64,000 nucleotides of DNA from Virgibacillus_P tibetensis (GCF_036026595.1 NZ_JARZFX010000001.1:186001-250000), one strand, 5' to 3'. Positions 33,813-42,837 are shown, numbered from the stretch's first letter. Notes: a model not told the origin generated them from the sequence alone. Numbers and translations: made by a program.

Positions 33813-33885
33813 GGGGGTATAGCTTAACGGATAAAGCGCCTGTTTTCTACACAGTTGATTGAGGGTTCAAATCCTTCTACTCCCT
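33813..33885 (+). tRNA. tRNA-Arg (UCU)
   Basis: The 73-nt gene folds into a cloverleaf: acceptor GGGGGTA/TACTCCC (one G-U), D stem GCTT/AAGC with AACGGATA loop, anticodon stem CCTGT/ACAGT with loop TTTCTAC (anticodon TCT, T33, A37), T stem GAGGG/CCTTC with TTCAAAT loop. The 27-43 pair is a C-T mismatch, base 73 is T, and CCA is not encoded. It would read AGA codons, which are common in this AT-rich phage. Confidence 0.8.
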
Positions 33886-33911
33886 TTTTTAGGAAAGCCG
33901 TAATCGGTTGG

Positions 33912-33944
33912 CGTTATTGGATTACTAATTCGATAGCGTTTTTT
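33912..33944 (+). terminator. Terminator downstream of the tRNA
   Basis: A 12-bp stem with G-U pairs (33912-33923 with 33927-33938), 3-nt loop and TTTTTT. Confidence 0.75.
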
Positions 33945-34006
33945 ATATTACATGGGCTAAAAGCGTTTATGGGATAGCCATTTGCTTGGAGGGGAGCGGG
34001 GCAATT

Positions 34007-35203
34007 ATGAAATGGAACAAAGATAAAGACAAATACTTAATAAGCCTGGTTACAATACACGGAAAGAAGTGGCAATTTGTGGCCAAGGAAATGGAAAATA
34101 AATTCGGGGAAACATTCAGCAGTGAACAAGTCCGCAGTAGATGGAGAACTGAACTGCAATATGAGAAAGCAGAAACCGAGGATATACCTGCATATAACGA
34201 GACTACAAAGATATTGGAAAATGGAAATATTGAAACGGATAGACTAATAGAGTTATCCGAAGAAGAAGAGAAGGACAAGGATAGCGTATTGATAGCACAC
34301 GGCTATGATCCTGTTGAATGGGAGATAGTTAAAGCAACATCGAGTAAGTGGCATCATTTTAATAAAGAAATGTCGAGTCCTAAGACAATGTATGCATCAA
34401 AAGTAACAGTTAAACCGAAAGTAAATGGATTTGATTGGGGCAGGTTGTTAGACGAAATTAAACAAACGCCAACAGTCAATATAGAAACATACATACCGAA
34501 CGCTACAACGTATTTAAATATTCCTCTAGCAGATATGCATTTCGGTGTGGCTGATTACGATTATTACAAAGAAACACAATCTAAAATAATTAATCTAATA
34601 CGAAATAAGCATGAGGAAGTATTATTTATTATTGGAAATGACCTTTTACACGTAGATAACTTTAGAAACACAACATCATCAGGACGAGAGATACAACAGA
34701 TAGACATGGTACAAGCATGGAAAGATGCTAAAGCGTTTTATTATCCATTATTGGGATATGCATTAGAAAACAGTAATAAAGTGAAGATTATGTACATTAA
34801 GGGCAATCATTCGGAGAGCATGGAATGGGCATTTGTTCAGATGCTTAAAGCGAGATTCCCACAGATAATATTTGACGATGAATTCAAGGAAAGAAAAGTC
34901 CACATGTTAGGCTTGAATTTCTGTGGAGCTAATCATGGCGATAAGAAGAAGATGAAAAACATATCAGAAAACTTTGCAGTAGAATTCCCTATTGAGTGGA
35001 GTAAGGCGAAAACAAGGACAGTATTTACCGCACACCTACATCATGAGTTAGTGATAGATAAGGGTGGCATAGTGATTAGGCAGTTATCTACCCGTGTTCC
35101 TGCTGATATTTGGCATGATGACATGGGATATACAACAGCGCACAAGAGATTCCAAGTACATGAATATGATTACGATGCAGAACGATGTATTCATTATGTA
35201 TAG
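34007..35203 (+). CDS. SANT/Myb-like domain fused to calcineurin-type phosphoesterase
   Basis: The 398-aa protein begins with a Myb/SANT-like helical domain (KYLISLVTIHGKKWQFVAKE ... SEQVRSRWR, residues about 5-48), then a charged linker, then a metallophosphoesterase: LADMHFG (Asp/His about 177-179), GND (about 210), GNHSE (265-269), NHGD (308), AHLHHE (about 343). Target could be a nucleotide or DNA end. Start at 34007 follows GGGAGCGGGG. It is the first gene of the late region. Confidence 0.8.
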   Translation: MKWNKDKDKYLISLVTIHGKKWQFVAKEMENKFGETFSSEQVRSRWRTELQYEKAETEDIPAYNETTKILENGNIETDRLIELSEEEEKDKDSVLIAHGYDPVEWEIVKATSSKWHHFNKEMSSPKTMYASKVTVKPKVNGFDWGRLLDEIKQTPTVNIETYIPNATTYLNIPLADMHFGVADYDYYKETQSKIINLIRNKHEEVLFIIGNDLLHVDNFRNTTSSGREIQQIDMVQAWKDAKAFYYPLLGYALENSNKVKIMYIKGNHSESMEWAFVQMLKARFPQIIFDDEFKERKVHMLGLNFCGANHGDKKKMKNISENFAVEFPIEWSKAKTRTVFTAHLHHELVIDKGGIVIRQLSTRVPADIWHDDMGYTTAHKRFQVHEYDYDAERCIHYV

Positions 35204-35215
35204 GGGGTGATAGTT

Positions 35216-35443
35216 ATGAAATATATGATTGCCAAGAATACAAGGATGGGAAAACATCAAATACAGCAGGAAATGATACATGATGGGTTAGGCATTGAAA
35301 CAGCGCATGAACTAGCATATACGTACACGATGCAGAATACTAGTCGTAAAATTGATTATCAAGTGCTGCCAGAACCGGATGTGACTAACTTTATACTTAA
35401 AATTAAGAATCCAATTGATTATATAAATGAATCGTATAGGTAG
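35216..35443 (+). CDS. Phage protein (75 aa), unknown
   Basis: MKYMIAKNTRMGKHQIQQEM is basic at the start and ends with a short beta region. The ATG at 35216 is preferred over the GTG at 35207, which lies in the SD (AGGGGG). Confidence 0.55.
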   Translation: MKYMIAKNTRMGKHQIQQEMIHDGLGIETAHELAYTYTMQNTSRKIDYQVLPEPDVTNFILKIKNPIDYINESYR

Positions 35444-35453
35444 GGGTGATTAC

Positions 35454-35768
35454 ATGAAACCCATGAAGATAAAGGTAATGTCAACAACACAAAATTGGAC
35501 AACTAATATTGATGAAAATCACAGAGTGGATACAACACTATATGAAAATAAATTCACTAACACAGTAACTATGTCCGCTTGGAAAGAAGGAAGGGCAGTT
35601 GCTCTGGGTTGTGCTGAAACAAGTTTTTTCATGTGGTCTAAGTTGCTTGCAAATAAAATGTCTCGATCAATATATCTAAAGCGACTAAAAAAGGTGCAGA
35701 ATGAATTGAATGCAGACATAGAAGATAAAGGGCATAAATTGAATGTCAATATATTAGAACAGAGGTGA
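35454..35768 (+). CDS. Phage protein (104 aa), unknown
   Basis: An N-terminal beta part (MKPMKIKVMSTTQNWTTNID) and a helical C-terminal part with many Lys. GTAGGGGTG supports 35454; the earlier Met at 35427 is inside the previous gene. Unknown. Confidence 0.55.
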   Translation: MKPMKIKVMSTTQNWTTNIDENHRVDTTLYENKFTNTVTMSAWKEGRAVALGCAETSFFMWSKLLANKMSRSIYLKRLKKVQNELNADIEDKGHKLNVNILEQR

Positions 35769-35772
35769 TTAC

Positions 35773-36189
35773 ATGATACCAAGCAAAGTAAAAGTAGCAG
35801 GAATAGAATATGACGTATTGCAGAAGCCAACAGTAGATAAAAATGCAACTCTAGCAGGAATATGTAATTGGGGTTTTAGTGAAATAGAAATAAAAGAGGA
35901 TATACCGCAAGATAGAAAAGAAGAAACATTTATACATGAGTTACTTCATGCTATTCACTATGAAGCAGGATATGATACACAGGACGAGGATATGATTAAT
36001 CGAGTAGGCAAGGTATTGTATCAGGTATTGAAGGATAACGATTTAAGATTCGGAAACAAAGGTAAGCAACATAAGATGCCAAGATTACCGGAAGTAGATT
36101 TGCCGGACATCCCTAAAATGGATTTCCCAACAATGCCTAAGATGAGTCTGCCAAACATACCCACACTAGAAAGAGGTGGAAATATATGA
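35773..36189 (+). CDS. HExxH metallopeptidase-like phage protein with Pro/Met repeats
   Basis: The 138-aa protein contains a zinc-protease motif IHELLHAIHYEAG (about residues 54-66), preceded by WGFSEIEIKEDIPQDRKEE, a layout typical of small phage metallopeptidase-like proteins. The tail has four LP/MP repeats (LPEVDLPDIPK, MDFPTMPK, MSLPNIPT). Peptidase activity is inferred only. It overlaps the next gene by ATGA. Confidence 0.65.
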   Translation: MIPSKVKVAGIEYDVLQKPTVDKNATLAGICNWGFSEIEIKEDIPQDRKEETFIHELLHAIHYEAGYDTQDEDMINRVGKVLYQVLKDNDLRFGNKGKQHKMPRLPEVDLPDIPKMDFPTMPKMSLPNIPTLERGGNI

Positions 36190-36272
36190 TTGGATTAGGA
36201 CTGATTTTAACCATGTACGTTACACTTCCGATTATAGCGATATTATTAGCGTACAAATTATATAGAAAATAA
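36186..36272 (+). CDS. Micro membrane protein (28 aa)
   Basis: MIGLGLILTMYVTLPIIAIL forms one membrane helix with a basic end (YKLYRK). AAAGAGGTGG precedes the start and it overlaps the previous stop. Function unknown. Confidence 0.4.
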   Translation: MIGLGLILTMYVTLPIIAILLAYKLYRK

Positions 36273-36306
36273 CCAATATAGCATATGCAGGAGGGAGCGC
36301 TTATAA

Positions 36307-36678
36307 GTGAATGAGAAACAGAGAAGATTTGCAGATTATTACATCGAGACAGGCAACATAACGGAATCAGCAGTAAGGGCAGGATATAGCAAAAACTATG
36401 CTAATGCCCAAGGGTACAAATTGTTGGATAATGTTGGGATCAGAAAATATATAGAAGAACGAAATAAACAATTAGAAAGCCAAAGGATAGCCAATATGAC
36501 AGAAGTAAAAGAGTTTTGGACTAATACTATACGTGATGAGGAACTAGACTACAAAGATCGCTTAAAGGCTTCTGAATACATTGCTAAGACAAACGCTGCT
36601 TTTATTGACAGGACAGAACAAACAGGCGACATGAGTATAAACATCAACGTAAAAGGAAGTAAAGGTAATGAACATTGA
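36307..36678 (+). CDS. terS: Terminase small subunit
   Basis: The 123-aa protein begins with the terminase_2 HTH (MNEKQRRFADYYIETGNITE, then AGYSKNYANAQGYKLL), which recognises the packaging site. GTG start at 36307 behind GGAGGGAG. It overlaps terL by 11 bp. The pac or cos site is expected close to or inside this gene. Confidence 0.93.
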   Translation: MNEKQRRFADYYIETGNITESAVRAGYSKNYANAQGYKLLDNVGIRKYIEERNKQLESQRIANMTEVKEFWTNTIRDEELDYKDRLKASEYIAKTNAAFIDRTEQTGDMSININVKGSKGNEH

Positions 36679-37891
36679 TGTAACTGTTAATCAAACGTAT
36701 TTACCATTATTGAAAAACGATACAAGAACACAAATACTATTCGGTGGTTCATCAAGTGGGAAAAGCTTCTTTTTGGCCCAACGTACTATATTAGATGTGT
36801 TAGGTGGTCATCGTAATTACCTGATATGCAGGAACGTAGCGAACACAATTCGTAAGTCTGTATTCAATGAGATCAGCAAGACCATTATAGAAATGGATCT
36901 TTCAAAAGCATTCAGCATCAATAAATCTGACTTAGTAATTACGTGTAATCTGACTAATAAGCAAATTTTATTCGCTGGCTTAGATGATCCAGAGAAAATA
37001 AAGTCCATTACACCTATTGAGGGCGTTATAACTGACGTATGGGTAGAAGAAGCTACCGAAACACGATATGAAGCTGTAAAGCAACTAAATAAACGTTTAA
37101 GAGGGCGCTCTAAAGTTAATAAGCGTCTTATTTTGTCGTTCAATCCCATTTTAAAATCGCATTGGATATTCGAGGAATACTTTGATGGTTGGGAAGATGA
37201 TAAAACAAGCTATCACGATGAAAAACTATTAATCATCAAGACAACATATCAAGACAATGATTTCCTAGAAAAAGACGATGTATACGAGTTAGAGAATGAG
37301 CCAGATAAATATTACCGTGATGTATATACCTATGGTAATTGGGGCGTACTTGGTAACGTCATATTCAAGAATTGGGAAACAAGAGACTTATCCGACATTA
37401 AGCATACATTCGATAGATTTAATAATGGGCTCGATTTTGGATTTGCCAACGATCCGTCAGCATTAGCGAGAATGTACTATAACAAGAAGAAAAAGGAATT
37501 ATATATACTCGATGAATTATACGAGCATGGACTAACAAATGATGTACTTGCAGATCGTGTAATAGAGAAGATAGGCAGCGAGGTTGTGTTTTGCGATAGT
37601 TCAGAACCTAAGAGTATACAAGAATTAAAGAATCTTGGGGTAAGAGCATTAGGCGCTAAGAAAGGCAAGGATTCAGTTAATCATGGCATCGGTTGGTTAA
37701 AACAACAAAAGATAATTATAGATGTAAGCTGTCAAAACACAAAGAATGAATTTCAGAAGTATAAGTGGAAAGAAGATAAGAACGGAATCGTACTCCCTAC
37801 ACCTGTAGATAAGGACAACCATTTATTGGATGCGATACGTTACGGAATGGAAAGAGATATGGTACGCAAAGGAATCCAATTTGTAAACTAA
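36668..37891 (+). CDS. terL: Terminase large subunit (PBSX type)
   Basis: The 407-aa motor has Walker A GGSSSGKSFF (residues about 25-34), Walker B VWVEEATE (about 123) and a nuclease domain with DFGFANDPSAL (Asp about 259), FCDSSEPKSI and DAIRYGMER, as in PBSX-family terminases. It cuts concatemers and pumps DNA through the portal. Confidence 0.96.
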   Translation: MNIDVTVNQTYLPLLKNDTRTQILFGGSSSGKSFFLAQRTILDVLGGHRNYLICRNVANTIRKSVFNEISKTIIEMDLSKAFSINKSDLVITCNLTNKQILFAGLDDPEKIKSITPIEGVITDVWVEEATETRYEAVKQLNKRLRGRSKVNKRLILSFNPILKSHWIFEEYFDGWEDDKTSYHDEKLLIIKTTYQDNDFLEKDDVYELENEPDKYYRDVYTYGNWGVLGNVIFKNWETRDLSDIKHTFDRFNNGLDFGFANDPSALARMYYNKKKKELYILDELYEHGLTNDVLADRVIEKIGSEVVFCDSSEPKSIQELKNLGVRALGAKKGKDSVNHGIGWLKQQKIIIDVSCQNTKNEFQKYKWKEDKNGIVLPTPVDKDNHLLDAIRYGMERDMVRKGIQFVN

Positions 37892-37903
37892 GGAGGTGCG
37901 GAT

Positions 37904-39340
37904 ATGTACCCAAGTAGTCCGACGCACACAGAAGAATTAATACAAATGATAAAAAGCAACTCACCTAAAACAGTAGACATCATCAAAGAATATATAGAGA
38001 ACCACGACACGAAGGCTATGGATGAAGGGATCAAGTATTACTATAAAGAAAATGACATAACCGATCGAGTTATATATAAGTATGACAACGCAGGGAATAA
38101 GCTAATAGATCACGAAGCGACAAACAATAAATTGGCATCTGGCTACCACAAATTATTAGTGGATCAGAAAACCTCTTACCTAGTCGGTGAGCCATTAACA
38201 ATAAGTAGCAAGTCTGATAAGGATATTGAGCCAATCACGGAAACATTAGGCGATGAATTTAACGATACACTACCCGAATTAGTAACCGCAGCATCCAACA
38301 AAGGCAGAGAATGGCTACATCCTTATATTGATACGAACGGGGAATTTGATTATATTATTATACCTGCACAAGAGGGAATACCGATATACGACAATACGAA
38401 GCGTAAAAGCCTTATAGGGTTTATTCGATATTATGAGTTAGACGATGGCACGAAGAAAATAGAATTGTGGGATGATAAGCAAGTTACGTTTTACGAGGAA
38501 ACAGACCAAGGAATTGTAATGGATGTATCATATGAGGATAACCCGCAACCGCATTTTTATTATGGTCCAGAAGATAACAAGAAAGGCTATTCATGGAGCA
38601 AAGAAGGCAAGAAGGCAGTACCCTTTATTGAGTTTGCAAACAACAGCAAACGAGTGAATGACTTGTTATTCTACAAAGATTTCATTGATGCAACAGACAA
38701 TATAATATCAGACACTACTAACACAATTGAGGATGTGCAACAATTTCTATACGTCATCAGAGGATATGAAGGACAAGATATAGCGGAAGCCGTAACTAAT
38801 TTCAAACGGTTTAAAGGTGTTGCAGTTAGTTCGGATGAGAATAGTGGGGTAGACATATTGCAAGGGGAAGTTCCTATGCAATCTATTTCAACTCATTTAG
38901 ACCGTATGAAAGACGATATATTCCAATTCGGGCAAGGTGTTGATATATCCAGTGATAAGTATGGGAATAGTCCATCTGGGATAGCATTGAAGTTCCTGTT
39001 CTCATTACTCGACATGAAAGCATCTGTATTAGAACGTAAATTCGAAAAAGGCTTACGTGAGTTTATTTGGTATGTATGTGAATATCTCGAAATATCAGGA
39101 CAAGGCACATACGATTATAAAAATATTGAGTTCGTTTTTAACAAAAGTATGCTTATGAACGAGTTAGAACAAGTAACCATAGCACAGCAGAGTTTAGGCG
39201 TAATCAGCCAAGAAACGATAGTAGCGAATCATCCATGGACTACAAACGTGCAACAGGAGTTAGACAGATTAGAAGAAGCTAAGAGTGCTTATCCATCTGT
39301 AGAGGATGATGAAGAATTAGAAGAAGATGAAGAAGAGTAA
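37904..39340 (+). CDS. Portal protein, SPP1 family
   Basis: The 478-aa protein shows the SPP1-gp6-type core: YYKENDITDRVIYKYDNAGN, LVDQKTSYLVGEPLTI, and PSGIALKFLFSLLDMKASVL near the crown, with an acidic tail (DDEELEEDEEE). It forms the dodecameric DNA gate at one capsid vertex. AAGGAGG precedes it. Confidence 0.95.
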   Translation: MYPSSPTHTEELIQMIKSNSPKTVDIIKEYIENHDTKAMDEGIKYYYKENDITDRVIYKYDNAGNKLIDHEATNNKLASGYHKLLVDQKTSYLVGEPLTISSKSDKDIEPITETLGDEFNDTLPELVTAASNKGREWLHPYIDTNGEFDYIIIPAQEGIPIYDNTKRKSLIGFIRYYELDDGTKKIELWDDKQVTFYEETDQGIVMDVSYEDNPQPHFYYGPEDNKKGYSWSKEGKKAVPFIEFANNSKRVNDLLFYKDFIDATDNIISDTTNTIEDVQQFLYVIRGYEGQDIAEAVTNFKRFKGVAVSSDENSGVDILQGEVPMQSISTHLDRMKDDIFQFGQGVDISSDKYGNSPSGIALKFLFSLLDMKASVLERKFEKGLREFIWYVCEYLEISGQGTYDYKNIEFVFNKSMLMNELEQVTIAQQSLGVISQETIVANHPWTTNVQQELDRLEEAKSAYPSVEDDEELEEDEEE

Positions 39341-39371
39341 AAAAACTCACCACATATTAGGCAAGTTTTTT
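39340..39371. terminator. AT-rich bidirectional hairpin between portal and minus-strand gene
   Basis: AAAAAACT (39340-39347) pairs with AGTTTTTT (39364-39371). The stem is weak but has A and T runs for both directions. Confidence 0.45.
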
Positions 39372-39665
39372 AGGTTTCCATGTTTTCTTACAGTCTTTGC
39401 ATTGTAGTTGTTTAGCAGTAAAAGGCGACACTACCATAAGGACTAAGCCTATTATCATGCCTAGTATGCCTACAGGTGGAATGATCAACAACCATATGCT
39501 AATACCAAACATGCCGATACCGACTAACAGAACGAAAAGGAATCCCATTTTATGAACATTCTTGGACTCACAACGAGGGCATGCTTCCCAATAATCAACC
39601 TTTTCCTTTGCTTGTTTGTTAGGGGTGAAACTATTACTCTTAATTGCATCTTTTAAATATCCCAT
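39357..39665 (-). CDS. Zinc-ribbon two-helix membrane protein (candidate moron)
   Basis: The 102-aa protein has a first Cys pair CPRC, two membrane helices (FLFVLLVGIGMFGISIWLLI and ILGMIIGLVLMVVSPFTA), then CKDCKKTW, forming a zinc ribbon split by the helices. It opposes the late operon, has its own sigma-A promoter and AAGGAGG. This is the classical layout of a lysogenic moron; superinfection exclusion is one possible role, without direct evidence. Confidence 0.8.
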   Translation of the reverse strand: MGYLKDAIKSNSFTPNKQAKEKVDYWEACPRCESKNVHKMGFLFVLLVGIGMFGISIWLLIIPPVGILGMIIGLVLMVVSPFTAKQLQCKDCKKTWKPKKLA

Positions 39666-39687
39666 TATTTACCTCCTTTTTTCTTAT

Positions 39688-39716
39688 ACTATATCATATG
39701 CAGAAAATTGTTTCAA
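39688..39716 (-). promoter_or_regulatory. Sigma-A promoter of the zinc-ribbon moron
   Basis: On the minus strand TTGAAA (39716-39711), 17-nt spacer, TATAGT (39693-39688), about 22 bases before the ATG at 39665. Confidence 0.75.
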
Positions 39717-39730
39717 TATGAGGTGAAAGC

Positions 39731-40648
39731 ATGAAAAATCAGAATGATCTCGATAAGCACCTAGACAGGCTCATACGCAAATCAGAGAATCAAGTCACTA
39801 AAATATATGCAGCGAGATACAAGGAAATAACAAAAGAAATCGATAAAATGTATAAGAATTACGAAGTAGGCGGTAAGTTAACGCTAAATGAAATGAACAG
39901 ATACAACCGACTAGACAAGTCGCTCGATAGCATCACAAGAGAACTACTCAAAGGGCAGAATCAAGCCTGTAGATTGGCGCAACGTACAGCCGAACAGCAA
40001 TACCTTGAAAATTATTACCGAAGCGCACACATGTACGAATTTACCGCACAGCGCAAGCTAGGATTTGGCTTAGTGGACAATGACACAATTAAAGCAGCAG
40101 TTGAAAATCCGATTGATAAACTTAAACTGCCAGCAGTAAAGAGTAGGAACAGAAAAGCCGTTGTTGACCGTATACGCAACGATATAGCACAAGGACTAGC
40201 TAGAGGTTCATCTTACAGGGAAATGACTACAATCGTCCGTAAAGCAGTAGATATGGATATGAACAAAGCTAGAACAGTTGTGCAAACGGAAAGCCATAGA
40301 GCGCAAGTTAAAGGTAGAGATGCATCAGCTAGACAAGCCGAGAAATATGTCAAGTTAGAAAAGAAATGGAGTGCAGCATTAGATGGATCAACTCGTAGCG
40401 CACACCAAGATTTGGACGGTGTAACTATTGGCATGGATGAAGATTTCAAGTCCCCTAATGGTGGAGTAGGACCTTATCCTTCATCACTAAATTCAGCATC
40501 GGATGATATTCGCTGTCGTTGTTCATGCTTATATTTGGTAAACGGTAGAGAGCCAGAACTTAGACGAGCAAGGACAGAAACAGGCGATAACGAGGTAATA
40601 CCATATGTTAATTATAAGGATTGGGAGAAGGAACGATTAAAGAAATAA
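39731..40648 (+). CDS. SPP1 gp7-family head morphogenesis protein
   Basis: The 305-aa protein contains the gp7/Mu-F domain: RTVVQTESHRAQVKGRDASA, SAALDGSTRSAHQDLDGV and SASDDIRCRCSCLYLVNG. In SPP1 gp7 binds portal and helps DNA entry. AGGTG precedes the start. It follows the portal gene, separated only by the moron. Confidence 0.92.
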   Translation: MKNQNDLDKHLDRLIRKSENQVTKIYAARYKEITKEIDKMYKNYEVGGKLTLNEMNRYNRLDKSLDSITRELLKGQNQACRLAQRTAEQQYLENYYRSAHMYEFTAQRKLGFGLVDNDTIKAAVENPIDKLKLPAVKSRNRKAVVDRIRNDIAQGLARGSSYREMTTIVRKAVDMDMNKARTVVQTESHRAQVKGRDASARQAEKYVKLEKKWSAALDGSTRSAHQDLDGVTIGMDEDFKSPNGGVGPYPSSLNSASDDIRCRCSCLYLVNGREPELRRARTETGDNEVIPYVNYKDWEKERLKK

Positions 40649-40661
40649 GGTGGCGTTATAA

Positions 40662-41006
40662 ATGGAATTAACCTTCAAAGAAATACGCGATGAATTAGTA
40701 GAGCGTTTCAATGTTGATGAAGATGTTATTGGAGAAATGGTTTTTGAAGAAACCCTAGGATTAGTTAAACTAATGAAAGTACAGAAAGAGCGAGCGCTAA
40801 AGGAGAGTGTACCCGTGAAAAAGAAGTTCATATTAGAGTTTGATGAAGAGCCTTCTTTCCTGTATGTCTCACACGGGCATAACAAAGAGAAGGTTTTTCT
40901 TCATGGGAAAGAAGTTGAACATTGGACAGGGTTAGAAATGCGAACAAGTGTAGATGATTTTATGACATACGATATTTCTTATGTAGATGCACCCAAGAAT
41001 AAATAA
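40662..41006 (+). CDS. Phage protein (114 aa), unknown
   Basis: An acidic helical first half (FKEIRDELVERFNVDEDVIG) and a beta-rich second half with HGHNKEKVFLHGKEVEHWTG. It lies between the gp7-like and scaffold genes. Not recognised. After it 158 bp (41007-41164) hold no gene. Confidence 0.55.
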   Translation: MELTFKEIRDELVERFNVDEDVIGEMVFEETLGLVKLMKVQKERALKESVPVKKKFILEFDEEPSFLYVSHGHNKEKVFLHGKEVEHWTGLEMRTSVDDFMTYDISYVDAPKNK

Positions 41007-41164
41007 GGAGGTGATCCTATATCTCGTTTGTAGCATACGCTAGCTACTTGACCTAGATAAGTCATTAAACTGTCTCTTTATTATGCAATCATTCGCAGTC
41101 ATGCGTTAACTGACTAACCTATCGTAGACAATACTACGTAAATAAATGTGAGGGAGAAATATAT

Positions 41165-41809
41165 ATGAAACGTAAATTTTTAACAGACTTAGGACTAGAA
41201 TCAGAACAAGTAGAAAAGATCATGAAAGAGCATGGTGCTACTGTCAACTCTTTGAAAGATGACCTTGATAAAGTGGATGAATATAAGCAACAGATTGAGG
41301 ACTACAAGAAAGAAGTGGCAGACCGCGACAAACAACTAGAGGAATTAGGTAAGAAAGCGGAAGGAAATGAAGAACTACAAAAACAGATTAAAGATTTGCA
41401 AGCAGAAAATGAGAACACCAAGAAAGAAAACGAAGAAAACCTATCCAAAGCTCGCAAAGATTCCAAATTAGACCTAGCCTTGCTAAATGCTAAGGCTAAG
41501 AATCCTAAAGCAGTTAAAGCGTTGCTAGATGCTGAATCTATTAAACTAGATGGAGATAAGTTACTAGGCTTAGATGAACAGTTAAAAGCATTGCAGGAAT
41601 CGGACAGTTATTTGTTTGGTGAAGGTGACAGATTAGGCGGCAGAGACCCGCATCCTACAGACCCGAACAAACCAGCGACACAGAAAAACCCATTTAGTAA
41701 AGATGATTTTAATATGACTGAACAAGGGCAGTTAATCAGAAACGAACCAGACAAGGCAAGAGATTTAATTAAACAAGCAGGGAAAAATCCTGCATTATAC
41801 GGACTATAA
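41165..41809 (+). CDS. Capsid scaffolding protein (phage GP20 family)
   Basis: The 214-aa protein is mostly coiled coil (residues 25-110) with LGLESEQVEKIMKEHG at the start and NAKAKNPKAVKALLDAESI in the centre, typical for GP20 scaffold proteins. It sits just before the major capsid gene. GAGGGAG supports the start. Confidence 0.9.
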   Translation: MKRKFLTDLGLESEQVEKIMKEHGATVNSLKDDLDKVDEYKQQIEDYKKEVADRDKQLEELGKKAEGNEELQKQIKDLQAENENTKKENEENLSKARKDSKLDLALLNAKAKNPKAVKALLDAESIKLDGDKLLGLDEQLKALQESDSYLFGEGDRLGGRDPHPTDPNKPATQKNPFSKDDFNMTEQGQLIRNEPDKARDLIKQAGKNPALYGL

Positions 41810-41825
41810 AAAGGGAGAGATTTAA

Positions 41826-42797
41826 ATGGCAGTAACAAGAGTAAGCGATATTATAATTCCAGAGGTATTCAATCCATATTTAATTAACGAAATTGAAGAA
41901 AAGAGCGCATTGGTGCGATCTGGGATTATGGGAAGTGTACCCAATGTAACCGTACCAAACGGTGGAGATACTATTAATATGCCTTTCTTTAACGATTTGG
42001 AAGGCGACCCAGAAGCGATTCAATCTGATTTCGCATTAACGCCAGAGAAAATCACAACAGGCAAAGACGTTGCGAGGGTGTTCCAGTTCGGTAAAGCGTG
42101 GAGTTCAGAGGATTTAGCAGCGGAATTGGCGGGTAGCGACCCTATGAAAGCTATCGCATCACGAGTGGCGGCTTATTGGACGCGTTCACAGCAACGTATG
42201 TTGTTAAATCAATTAGAAGGTGTATTCGCTGATAACTCTACTAATGACGGTGGAGACTTGATTCTTGACGTTTCCGCAGAAGATGGAACAGGACAACAAG
42301 CAAGCGGAGAAGTATTTATTGATGGGGCACAATTGCTAGGGGATGCAAAGGGCAAATTTACTGCAATCGCTGTTCATTCACGAGTGCATGCTAACCTACA
42401 AAAAGCACAATTAATTGAATACCTTCCAGAATCAACTATTGATATCGGTTTTGGTACGTACCAAGGTAAGACTATTATTGTTGATGATGGTTTGCCTGTG
42501 CTTGACGGTGCTACAAGTGGTAAGAAATACACTTCTTACTTGTTTGGAGCAGGGGCAGTAGGTTATGTTGCAGGACAACCAAAAACACCAACGGAAACAG
42601 ACCGTAATTCTCTTAAAGGTGAGGACATTCTGATTAACAGACAGAAATTCATTATGCATACACGTGGTTTTAAATGGACAGAAGGTGCAGTAGTAGGAGA
42701 AATGCCTACACTTGCAGAAATGGCTAATGCATTAAACTATGACCGCGTATATGAAAAGAAAAAAGTACGTGTAACAAAAATCGTTACAAATGGCTAA
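41826..42797 (+). CDS. Major capsid protein
   Basis: The 323-aa protein shows the coat-protein pattern: RVSDIIIPEVFNPYLINEI, NMPFFNDLEGDPEAIQ, GKDVARVFQFGKAWSSEDLA and VAAYWTRSQQRMLLNQLEGV. HK97-type fold is expected. No cleaved N-terminal delta domain, as usual with a separate scaffold. A terminator follows directly. Confidence 0.93.
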   Translation: MAVTRVSDIIIPEVFNPYLINEIEEKSALVRSGIMGSVPNVTVPNGGDTINMPFFNDLEGDPEAIQSDFALTPEKITTGKDVARVFQFGKAWSSEDLAAELAGSDPMKAIASRVAAYWTRSQQRMLLNQLEGVFADNSTNDGGDLILDVSAEDGTGQQASGEVFIDGAQLLGDAKGKFTAIAVHSRVHANLQKAQLIEYLPESTIDIGFGTYQGKTIIVDDGLPVLDGATSGKKYTSYLFGAGAVGYVAGQPKTPTETDRNSLKGEDILINRQKFIMHTRGFKWTEGAVVGEMPTLAEMANALNYDRVYEKKKVRVTKIVTNG

Positions 42798-42807
42798 TTA
42801 AATAGAA

Positions 42808-42837
42808 GGCTAGGATATATTTCCTAGTCTCTTTTTT
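42808..42837 (+). terminator. Attenuating terminator after the capsid gene
   Basis: An 8-bp stem (42808-42815 with 42822-42829) and TTTTTT (42832-42837). It may raise capsid mRNA relative to downstream connector genes. Confidence 0.65.

Noticed and set aside
33813..33885. The tRNA as the phage attachment site
   Set aside because: It is internal to the phage and no second copy of its 3' end occurs at either prophage end.
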